Positions 54,701 through 64,000 of a stretch of DNA of 64,000 nt are shown piece after piece. The stretch is taken from NCBI RefSeq assembly GCF_949987515.2, contig NC_082692.2, positions 84,577,488-84,641,487 on the forward strand, written 5' to 3'. The position numbers and the translations under genes were made by a program. The DNA comes from Delphinus delphis (lineage: Eukaryota > Chordata > Mammalia > Artiodactyla > Delphinidae). The notes below the pieces were generated by a model. The model ran no database searches, was not told the origin of the DNA, and saw only the letters and a program-made list of their open reading frames with translations. Position 1 is the stretch's first letter; every line of letters begins with the position of its first letter.

Positions 54701-56516
54701 AACACAAATGGGAAGCCTACCTTTCTTGAATTACTCAGATTAAAGAATTGACATGTTACGCTCCTCATTTCCTTAACTGACCAACTTGTTAACAAATGAG
54801 CTGCACATATGGGTAGAAAAGAAAGTTCTGGAGGCAAATAAGAGAGCATAAAGCCCATTACTTTCATACTATAAGCAGTCCCTAGAGTAAAAAATATATA
54901 TATATTGTTAATAGATTTCTTCTTATAGATTGCTCTCTCTTCTTTTAAAGAAAAAATTTATGATCATGTGGTCCTTTACCTAGTCCAACGTATTTTTATT
55001 TGCATCAGCTTAATATCTGGTTGCTTATCTCATGCCTTAGAAATGACAGGTGCTCACAGTCTTACTCCTGACAGGCCACTACACAAATAACTGTCTTGCC
55101 TGAAAGGGCTAATGCAGTACTAATGAACAATAAATCAACTTTGATTATCAAGTGTCAGCCCAATCCGTTTTCAGTTCAGCTCTATCACATCCTAGAGTAA
55201 GTCAGCCAGTGTCTCTGGGTAGGCAGTCTGTATTTTGGTTTCATTTTTACACACTTTCCACTGAAATGTGTCAGGCAGCTACAAAGAATCACGTAAATAG
55301 AAGTAGACCTTTTTTCAATGTAAGCGAAGGGCACCAATTAGGAGAATGTGCTTCAGTCTTCATTCGGTTTACTTAGTGACGGGTCTTAATATTCGAGAAA
55401 GCTTTGTATTCTTTTAAACAACAATAACAGCAACAGATCCTAAACTAGAATCTTAATGTGATCCTGTTTAAGGTTTCTGACAATGACATGCTATCTTGAA
55501 CACTTTACCACATAAACCAGCTCTGACCGAGCATTCCTCTTGGAAAATCTATTACAAACAAATGGAAAAAAAAAAAAGGCATTAAAAAGGCCGCCTCTAA
55601 AATAAAAACTTCACTCGATTTGATTTGAAGTTAAAAAAAAATGGCTTCTTTAACACTGACTTCCTAATAAAATAAATGCAACTTATTTTTTTCTTAAGCA
55701 GATTAGTCACTGATAGTATGAGTCACATTTCCTGTTATTAGGCTTAATTTTTCCCCCAAACGTGTCACTTTCAGAGTGTTGGAATCTATGGAAATTAGGT
55801 GATTTGCATTTTTAAATTGGCTTGATTAGAACATTTGGTCTGTGTGGACAAGAGTATAAAATTATTAGATATTTTACTCCGAACCGGCAGGCCCTGAAGG
55901 AGTTAATCCCAAAGAGGAAAGAGTCTATATGTACTTTGCTCTAAAACTTTACCACCCACTTCCTAAAGGTCCCCTCCTTCCCATCACGACACTTGGGCGG
56001 GGGGAACCAAGAAAGTCTCGTTTCCACTGACCGTCTTTCAGGCAGTTCTGACAGTTGAGGTAGCTACATTCAAAGCCGGTTCGGATGGGAGCACCCCCTG
56101 ACAATTCCTCAGTCTGCTGCGCGTCCGAACCCAAAGCCCACTCACTACTTAATTAACCAGCAAAGTAATACAACACAGCTGAGACGTCCAAACCTGCCTG
56201 AGTGTCCCTCCGCCAGCCTGCCCTTTTCTGTGTGCGGCTTTATTCGTCCCCCTCCCCCCCCCCCGTGACTGTGTGTGAACTCCTTGAATTTGAACAGCTA
56301 AGCTGAAAATAGCCTAGACAGATATAGAAACAAACTATCAGCAGCAAAGAAACATCCACACGGGTTACACTGAGATGGAAGGCTCCTTGTATATGTCACA
56401 CGCTCTGAAAGTGACATAAATCACACCCCAGAAACGTCCCCCGAATGGAGTGATGGCGAGGGCTTTACCAAAGTGGCTGCCTGAAGGCCAGAACGGCAGA
56501 AAACCAGTAGCAAACG

Positions 56517-56565
56517 AAAAAAAAAAAAAAAAAAAAAAAAAGAGCGAGCGAGCGAGAGCGCGAGA
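56517..56565. repeat. Poly-A followed by GAGC-rich units
   Basis: About 25 A, then GAGCGAGCGAGCGAGAGCGC, lies just left of the CpG island. Confidence 0.85.
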
Positions 56566-56913
56566 GCAAAACACAAGCAGGACTTCCTTCAACTCTCAAC
56601 TACACCCCACCCATGAACATTTTAAAAAAGGGAGAGCAAGAGAGAAACGGGGGGGGGGATCTCTCTTCCAGGACCCACAGGCCTGGAGCTGCTTCTTCCC
56701 ACCCCTCCACTCCCTCCCCCCGCCTCCACTTCCAGAGCGCAACTCCCACCCAAGTTGATAAACAGCGATGGTTATTATTATTATTTTTTTCCAAAAGACT
56801 CAACTTAGAAACCCTCGGGCGCTCCTGCCTTCCCCAGCGAGGCCCCAGGAAGCTGGCACCGCGGAGCCCGGGGAAGGAGAGCAGAACGGCAAAGATCAAT
56901 CACAGGGACCAAC

Positions 56914-57050
56914 CTGACACTCTCCATGTAGCCGCCAGGCGCGCGGAGCCGGCTCAGGGCGCCCGCGCGGGCCGGGCGTGGGGTCCGGCGGCCTCGGCGT
57001 GCAGGCGGACTGCACGCGCGCAGGGGCGCTCCGGCTCGCGGGCTGACAAG
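56914..57050 (-). other. FOXP1: Possible alternative 5' exon of short FOXP1 transcript
   Basis: Downstream of the GC and CCAAT boxes, the minus strand holds an ATG at 56927-56925 and, 14 bases from its start, a donor-like CAG/GTTGGT with last exon base 56914. The 5' limit is a guess because the start site cannot be read from sequence. Spliced to the exon at 45832 this ATG would be out of frame with FOXP1 and end at a TGA overlapping the Met-Met start codons. Other donors could be used. Confidence 0.35.
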
Positions 57051-57068
57051 ACGCGCCGCGCCGCGCCC

Positions 57069-57080
57069 ACCCGCCCCGCC
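57069..57080 (-). promoter_or_regulatory. Tandem GC boxes (SP/KLF type)
   Basis: CCCGCCCCGCC on the plus strand reads as overlapping GGGCGG motifs on the minus strand, about 10 bp downstream of the CCAAT box, the usual promoter spacing. Confidence 0.5.
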
Positions 57081-57088
57081 CTGCTCCA

Positions 57089-57093
57089 CCAAT
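57089..57093 (-). promoter_or_regulatory. Inverted CCAAT box in CpG island
   Basis: CCAAT on the plus strand reads ATTGG on the minus strand, just upstream of the GC boxes in the FOXP1 direction. This is a common NF-Y arrangement in TATA-less promoters. Confidence 0.5.
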
Positions 57094-59338
57094 CACAACC
57101 CGCCTCTAAACACCCCGCGCCGCGCCCCACACAATGGGCTCCGCGGCCCGCGCCCCGCGCCCGCGCCCTCCGGCCCCCCTCCGCGCGGCAGGTGAAATCA
57201 CGCTCTGCTGAAACCCGGCTTTTGTTTCGGGAGCAACTCCGCTTAATTGCTGTTAACCCTTTGACCCGCCTCCGGCTGACGTCTGGGAAGCCGGGCGCGG
57301 CGCGCATCTCTCCCTCCGGCCGGGGCTGCCGGGTCGGGGCTTTTTGGTGGGGTGGCTGTGTTTGTTTCCTCTTGGAAACTGACAAAGAGTTGTCCCGGCC
57401 TTTCAGAGCAACCCGAGCGGCAACGCAGGGGAACCGGCGCGTCCGGCGCACACCCCGACTGCTCGGAGCAACTGTTTAGAATCGGAAGGGGATGCGGGGC
57501 TCAAAGGCAGCGCAGGAGAACTTCCTCGAAAACGGCCTTTGCGGGAGAACTTTCGCTTCACGTCCCTGGTTTAACCCAGCCTTGGCCTCTTTTATTTCCC
57601 CCCTTTTCTTTCCAAGAGCCGGGTTCGCCGGAGTGTGCTTGTGCGCACAGAGGAAAACGAACCCGACACGGGGGTTGAAATAAATAACAACCAACGTACC
57701 TCGTTGCTGAACCAAGCTCCTTGCCCTCCAGAACGACAGCTGCTGAAGCAAGCATCTGCCACTCTTTCGCTAAGAAATAATTCTCTAAATTCCGTTCTTA
57801 TTTATACAACAACATCAACACAGGCTACTCTCCATGAGCACTTGAAGATGACCTCTATTAGTCACTGCTCCTTAATGCTGTTTAAAGCTGAGTACAGTGT
57901 GAGGAAGAAAAAAAAAAGGCACCAATATTGTAAACTTGGTGGGCTCAACTGGCCCGATTTCGGTGCCAGGTTAATTTAGTCATTTTCGGCAGCTCTAGAA
58001 TCACTTCTCTAATTTACCCTTGTTCAATTTAGGGGAAAACTTTTTGGCCTATACTTACAAAACAAACAAACAAAACTCTAACTTTTAAATTATTTTTCTT
58101 AAAAATATTCGAGGAAAGGTAGTCGTGACATTAATGATTACGTACTTTCCCTCAATTAAAAAAAAAAAAGGCCACAAATCCTACTCCACTAATTTCAGTT
58201 TTACTTGAAAGTATTTTTCCATTTGAGGTGTTAACGCAGGTTACTACAAACCAGAAAGCATATTGATAGTACTTCCGATCAAGCAAATGCCTGAATTTCA
58301 ATCAGGTCAGCTCGGGAGCAGACAATTCCCCCATTAATCCGCCAGCAAAAGAGACAAAAGCGCCAGTTGACTGTCAACTTATGATCAGATGTTAAATGGG
58401 TGCAGCACTGATCGAGCTCCACCCTAAAGTGTTTTTGTGTCAGAAAACAAATTTATTAATGGAAGTTTTTCAGGTCACAAAAATGTGACCCCACCCTCTC
58501 ATGAATATTCAACAGAGAACCAAGGCATTCTTTTTTGGGGAGAGGGGCCTTAAATCTGCCAGTGTACCACGAATCAGTAGAGTTCTGACTCTTAAAGAGA
58601 CAAGGCCCTCCTTCCGTAGGGGCTGGCAGGGCCCCAAAGACAGGAAATAAAAATATAGGAAGTTCTCTCCAACCAAGGCACAGGGAGAGAGGAGAAATGT
58701 TCATTTCAAAAATCCACATTTTTTTCAAAGGTATTAAAATTCATTAGAGATTTAACGTCTGTGAACAACATCAGGGTGCCCTTTAAAGAAGCAATTCTTT
58801 TTTTTTTTTTTAAAGACCATTTCTTTCAGAGGCATCCATAAAACTCAAGCATGCTTTTACAAGTTGGCCCACCTCCTTTGCAGGTCTCCGTTTGTAAGCG
58901 AATCGTCTCTGGGAGCATCCAAACAAGCAAACAACAAACATTACAGAAGCTTGTGACCCAGCTGTGGAGTCCAGCCTCACACAAAATAATTAGAGAGTGA
59001 TGCAATGCGGTGCTTACACAAATACTAAATTGCATGGTGGTGGCGTTAAGCACCATGAGACCACAGAGCAGGGGGGGGATGAGTGGATCAGGAGAGGTCT
59101 GGGAAGGCCCCTTGGGGAGGTGGTGTTTCCAGGACTGATGGTTTGGAGAAGGGGGGAGGTGACAAAGTAGCTTAGCAAAAGCAGAGGCCACCTGGAGCCC
59201 TTCCCACCCTCTCTCCAAACATGACATGGTGACTCAGAGGCTACTTCTAGGCAAGGAAATGTACCATCAGAGATAAACCTGGATCAGTTTTATAGGCCCA
59301 GGCCATTTTGGTTAACGCTCCCCACGCATTTCGGTTAT

Positions 59339-59489
59339 TTGGCCCAGGCTCAGTCCCTAGCCAGGGAACCAGATCCTACAGGCCGCCACTAAGAGTTCAC
59401 ATGCCGCGACGAAGATCCCGCGTGCCTCGACTAAGACCTGGCGCAGACAAATAAATATTTTGAAAACAAAAACTTAAAAAAAAAAAAAG
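59339..59489 (+). mobile_element. 5'-truncated tRNA-derived SINE
   Basis: The stretch matches the CHR-type body from CAGTCCCTAGCCAGGGAACC through AGTTCACATGCCGCGACG and AGATCCCGCGTGCC to the tail GCAGACAAATAAATATT and an A-run. The head is missing or degraded. Confidence 0.8.
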
Positions 59490-60639
59490 ATCCCTTTCCA
59501 TGTGGTCCCTGTCTACCTGCCCTGTGTCTGGGATTCAGTGAGAACTGGAACTTTCAATGGCTGGAATACAATATAAATGTTACAAGGTGCAGTGATTTAG
59601 AAGACTAGTCAATGCCATTCGTTCCATGAGTGCCAGGTCATTTTGGAAAGGCTGGGTCAGAAAGGCCAAAAAATAAATAAAATAAAAATAAAAGCAGCAG
59701 CATGTGGACATTTGGATTGCGGGAGCTTCAGAAAAATCTGGATTGAGGGGCAGGCTTATTTAGAATGGGTTACTCAGCCACAGGGGTTCATTTTGTTGTC
59801 ACAATGTGAACAGAAATTGCAATCCCCATTTTACAGAGGAGGGAGCTGAAGTTCAGAAAGGCAAAGTGATTTTTTTTTTTCTTTTCCCTGTCTAAGAATC
59901 AAACACACACCCAGCTCCACGGGCCACAAGGGGAAGCAAGACACTGAATAGTTCCAGAAAAAGAGAGGCCATGATAATATAAAATGAATACCTGGGGGGG
60001 GGAGGGAAGGGCTAATGTTGAAGGAAGAGTGAAGGAAATGCTAAATACCCTACTGAAAAATATTTTTGATGCCCACATCCTAACACCCACAACAGATACA
60101 GCCCTTGTTCAAACACCACATATTAAGAAACCTGTCAGTTGCTAAATGAGTCCATTGTGCAGCTGGCTGTGTACTTAAGAACAGATTACTATGATCCCAC
60201 ACCAAACTCTAACCACCAAATAACACACCTGGGACTCAAATCATGTATTTTATTTGGTTCTGCTGAGCCCTAGCCTTGAACGCAGAAGAAAGTGAAAGGT
60301 TTTACTGCCCATTCAGAGCTGAGAATGTAGATAAGATGTATTCAACGCAGAGTCAGAAGGAGCATCTTGTCGGGACGTTATTCCCACACTTTGATGGATG
60401 GCACGGCCAAGGAGGAGACACCAGCCACGGTGCTGGGTCCACGTGGTCCTCGGCTCCAGCCGGAGCTGCTTGGGAATCACCAGAAAAAGGACATGTAAAT
60501 GGGCACTGGCTCACATATTTCTAAGCGACACTGAGAGCGAGACACCTCCCCAGATAAAGTCAGTTATCTCTACCAAGGGATGAACAGTTTGATGGGTTGA
60601 AAAAAATCAACTTGCTTATGAGGGTCAAAATCTTTTTCT

Positions 60640-60767
60640 TGTTTTCTTTTTTTTTTTTTTGGCTGTGCTGTGCGGCCTGCAGGATCTTAGTTCCCCGACC
60701 AGGGATTGGACGTGTGCCCCCTGCGGTGGAAGCGTGGAGTCCTGACCACTGGACCGCCAGGGAATCT
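60640..60767 (-). mobile_element. tRNA-derived SINE, reverse orientation
   Basis: The right end is GACCGCCAGGGAATCTC and the left end is a poly-T run. The internal GATTGGACGTGTGCCCCC corresponds to the SINE B-box region. It is the same family as the copy near 20.6 kb. Confidence 0.85.
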
Positions 60768-63344
60768 CAAGGGGCCAAAATTTTAATTCAATTCCCCATC
60801 TTCTTCTAAACAGCCCTTCCTTGAACACTGATTTCCTTTCTTTTTAACCATTCGTTTCGTGGAGTACCCAGAACATATTCTGAAACGACAACTTAAAGAG
60901 ATTCAACCAACTGATCCTGTTGCTAGAGGAGAACACACTGAAAGAGCAGGACTACAGAATTTAGGCCCCTCACCCCAGAAGTGGGCTTGATGACCTGCCC
61001 AGGGAAGCGAGTCTCTCCAGAAGGAGCCCTGCTTTAGTTATTTCTCATGTCTCCAAAGACCGCCAACCAGCAGCCAATTAGAGAGACTAAACTGCAACAG
61101 ACATGCCCGATTCCGGACATTTGGGCACTTGTCTCCAAGGACCTGCCGTTCCTTCTTGATTTAAGTGGGGCTTTTACTTAAAAATATAAATTAATACATC
61201 ATCCATCTACAGGGAGCTAAGGCAGTTAGCTCCAGATTGCTATTGTTTATGTCGCTGTTATGTCTGTAGACAATGAAGGCAATTATGTTGCTTTTCTCTT
61301 GCTGCCGCTCAGCCAATGGAAAAGACTGCAAGTTCTCACTCTTGCGAAGGAGTTTACATTTCTTCCCGTGGCACCCTCCAAACTGTCATCAGCATCTTCA
61401 TGTGATGCAACCTTTTATAATGCGATTGCTCCTGGTTAATTTTCTAGATACACACTGTGACATGTCAACATTCAGGTGACTTAGGAATATGATGGGTACA
61501 TAAGCTATGGAAAACATGTACCACCCTCTCCAAAAAAAAAAAAAAAAAGTCCCTCACTCGAAATGTAAAGATATTCATAGAATGTCACCGGTAAACAAAA
61601 TCATGTCTGGGAAAGAAAAATGGCCAACATCCATTCCAAACTCTGCATCTGATTGACAGTAACAAATTACCCTCTCTGATTTATGCTCAAACTATAATCT
61701 CGTTTTAATGTAATGTACAATGTATAACTGGACCGCTTCTACCATAAGGTTAGAACAGATTACACCGAGGTGCACAAAAGCCTCAGAAAGGGACATGTTT
61801 TAGGGCAGGAGGTCGTTTCCCAAAGAGCTCTTCCCTCCAGGTATCAGGAAGAAAGTATCACTATCACCATTAAGCACGAGGCCTTATTCCCCCCTCCCCC
61901 ACCCCCCAAAGAGTGACAGTGCTGACGACACACCCATGTGCAAACTCTCGATTTTAGGCACAAGCAGAACAGGGTCACTGAAGGGGAAAAGAAAAAATGG
62001 CTCTTGGGTGATGAGATGACATTTGAATTTTTTTTTAAATGTTTAATTATGTAGAAATCGCTGGGTATCCTTTTAAGGCACTGGCCACCTTTAGGCAGGA
62101 AAGTCAGTATTTCGGGTGACCCGAGGTGTGCAGCAGGCCTGCGAAGAGGCAGAGGGAGCGTGTTCCATCCTGCCCTCCGAACAATGCTCACCAGTCTCCC
62201 TCCCGGCCCACGCCACCCTCCTGTGACCCTAGGCTGACACACCCTCATGTCAAAACCTTCTTTACGCCTGCCCTCTGCTGGTAAGCCTGCCAGGACTAGG
62301 ACATTTCGACTACCTCAACTTATTCCAAAGATAACTTTCAAAAGCTGGAGAGAGAAAGGCCACGTAATGAACTATTAACTGGAATATATAAATTAAGACA
62401 CTTTAAAAAAACGGGGGGTGGTGGTGGGAGGAGACGCAGAGGGTGAAACATGGCACCTTGAATGTAAAAATGCCCATCCGTCTACTCTACTGCCGGCTGG
62501 CTCAGAGCACAGGAGTGCCAAACTCTGTATTTTAGCTCACCTAAGAGAACAACCTGTATTACTGCCGGGCATCTTGCCTCCTCCTTTGCTCCCTCTCCGG
62601 GGAGAGGTATGTCGGTGCATTTTCAATAAAACACCTTCTTAGCAGTAAAGGGCCACTGTTCCCATTTCAGTGGTCCCTAAGGTTTCATGATACAGTATAT
62701 TTAGCTGGCTTGCGGCTCAAGTTTTCCTCAGGCATTCATAAGATCCATACAGAAGGAAGAGGGATAAAAAAAAAAAAAAAAGGAGGAAAAGAAGAGCTTT
62801 CGTCTATCCTTTGTTTAAGTAAGACAACAGTTAACTCCGAGATTGATGAGCTGGCGTGAGTCCCCCCCAAACAACGGGACGCGCTGCCAGGCTCGCTCCC
62901 CACGACAGGTGCCCTGGTGTGCGAGCCAGGCGTGTAGGGAGGAGGGCTCTGGGCATCAGCTGGTGAATTTCCGCGGCAGCAAGCAAGGGTTGAAGGAGGC
63001 AGCTCCTGTCAGCGTCAATGGGAGGCACGAGGCCTTACAAATCCCTGCATCCCATTTCAAAAATATATCTCCAAGACGGGAAAATGAAGCTTCGCAGTTG
63101 CAACCTCAGAAGCATTCAGGAAGTAGCACTCTTGACAGCGCTTTAGATGCCGAGTAAATGCTCTTATAACGAACACGCGACGCAGCTGACAATAAATCTT
63201 ACACCAGGGAAGCCCGTGCAGGGCTGCGGAATCCCCTCGAAAGATAATTGCCTTCCACACTGTGTGGCATAGAAATTGTGACATCGAAAACCCTTTGTGG
63301 GGCCCTATAGCTCTCTATGGCTTTTCTTTCCTTAATAGTCACCG

Positions 63345-63347
<3 letters not shown>

Positions 63348-63418
<71 letters not shown>
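63348..63418. repeat. (CA)n microsatellite, about 35 units
   Basis: This is the longest simple repeat in the window and is uninterrupted. Confidence 0.97.
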
Positions 63419-63419
<1 letters not shown>

Positions 63420-64000
63420 CTGCCTTGAAAAGAGACCACAGAAAAATCCAAAGATTTGGTCATCTTTCCTAGAGAAAAGTGAGGAGGGCAGTTCTTGGCA
63501 GGGGACAGGGGATGGAAGTGGGAGGCTGGGAAGAGAGGAACTGTGTACGGACTCAGGGACAGAATCTGAAGCAGGACCTTAAGGTCCACAACCCTCAGCG
63601 TCCACTTCCCACTCTTTGAAAGCTCAGGTAGTTTCGCAAACAATTCCAAATTAGGAGTCTCCCAACAGGTCCATCAACAGGTAGGCAGATCTTTTCTAGT
63701 CCAAAGTGGCCTCAAGTGCTCCGTTTAACCCTGAGACGGTGTAGGAGTATTAGACAGGACACGGGGGTCTGTCAATGACATTGTCATGAGCCAACAGTGT
63801 GAATGTGCTCACATCCCCTCACCTCTCTGAGACTCCACACTTCACCTAAACAAAGAGAAAGATGGATAAGATACTCTCCATTTTTTCTTTAATAATAATA
63901 ATAACAAAAACTATCACTACTAACTACTTATTATGTGTCAGGTACACAGTTTACCCTAGCAGAGGAACTAATTTCTAGGTACTTTTAGCTTACAATTAAT

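Larger units (their letters stand above)
56800..57480 (-). promoter_or_regulatory. FOXP1: Intronic CpG island, candidate internal FOXP1 promoter
   Basis: CpG density jumps from near absent to very high between about 56815 and 57480, with runs such as GCGCGCAGG and CCGCGCCGCGCC. On the minus strand, in the FOXP1 direction, an inverted CCAAT box (ATTGG, 57089-57093) comes first, then tandem GC boxes (about 57069-57080, GGGCGGGGCGG), then GC-rich sequence and a possible first exon ending near 56914. There is no TATA box. CpG islands are typical promoters. Human FOXP1 is known to give N-terminally shortened isoforms from internal starts, and this island lies 11 kb upstream of the exon where the 577-residue isoform begins. 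Direction and use as a promoter are inference; bidirectional activity is possible. Confidence 0.7.
45833..64000 (-). other. FOXP1: FOXP1 intron upstream of the exon cluster (partial)
   Basis: This intron runs off the right edge. I looked for the preceding long Gln-tract exon (long CTG runs on the plus strand) and did not find it. Contents are an L1 3' end remnant (48105-48310), simple repeats (49437-49456, 50577-50596, 51583-51606, 63348-63418), an intronic CpG island (56800-57480) and two SINE copies (59339-59489, 60640-60767). The stretch 49.9-56.4 kb has no recognisable transposon and is AT-rich. In 57.9-59.3 and 60.8-63.3 kb I see nothing recognisable. Confidence 0.8.

Noticed and set aside
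56613..57479. Open frame of 288 codons on the plus strand through the CpG island
   Set aside because: High GC removes stop codons by chance; the product is Arg/Ala/Pro-rich low-complexity sequence with no recognisable domain, and the minus strand is equally open.
45833..64000. FOXP1 long Gln-tract exon (preceding exon 8)
   Set aside because: No long CTG/CAG run or KSPKRNDKQ-like coding was found; it probably lies beyond the right edge.

Overview
This window is mammalian nuclear DNA, most likely from a cetacean and probably a toothed whale. Two things support this. The tRNA-derived SINEs (near 3.7, 13.8, 20.6, 22.8, 59.3 and 60.7 kb) carry the 'ttccctgg(c/t)gg..cagtggtta' head and 'agccaaataaata' tail of cetartiodactyl CHR-type elements. 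The copy at 22.8 kb is the form I know from dolphin and whale genomes. The L1 3' end at 12.8-13.4 kb is also of the cetartiodactyl type. Species assignment is inference.

The only protein-coding gene I can support is FOXP1, a forkhead transcription factor, read on the minus strand. Five consecutive internal coding exons are present: 45695-45832, 44552-44638, 38980-39133, 33333-33537 and 7964-8068. All have AG/GT borders, matching reading phases and near-identity to human FOXP1 as I remember it. Together they are 689 nt and encode about 230 residues: the glutamine-rich region, the following linker and the cysteine half of the C2H2 zinc finger. In usual human numbering they are probably exons 8-12. 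The N-terminal exons must lie beyond position 64000. The second half of the zinc finger, the leucine zipper and the forkhead domain must lie before position 1; I looked for them here and did not find them.

Layout from right to left, the direction of transcription. From 64.0 to 57.5 kb is intron with two SINEs and simple repeats. From 56.8 to 57.5 kb is an intronic CpG island with GC boxes and an inverted CCAAT box facing FOXP1; it is the best candidate for the internal promoter of the short FOXP1 isoform that starts at the Met-Met of the first exon here. From 56 to 46 kb is AT-rich, repeat-poor intron with probable conserved non-coding blocks. From 45.8 to 33.3 kb is a compact cluster of four exons without any SINE. 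From 33.3 to 8.1 kb is a 25-kb intron holding most of the transposon remnants (L1, L2, MIR, hAT-type MERs, SINEs) plus a CpG-rich block near 30 kb. The zinc-finger exon follows at 8.0 kb, then at least 8 kb of the next intron.

I found no other gene, no functional RNA gene and no CRISPR or prokaryotic feature. The points most worth a second look are the internal promoter with a possible overlapping uORF, tandem splice acceptors in the two glutamine-rich exons, two possible cetacean coding changes, a SINE-free zone of about 30 kb, and some unusual small retroposition footprints.
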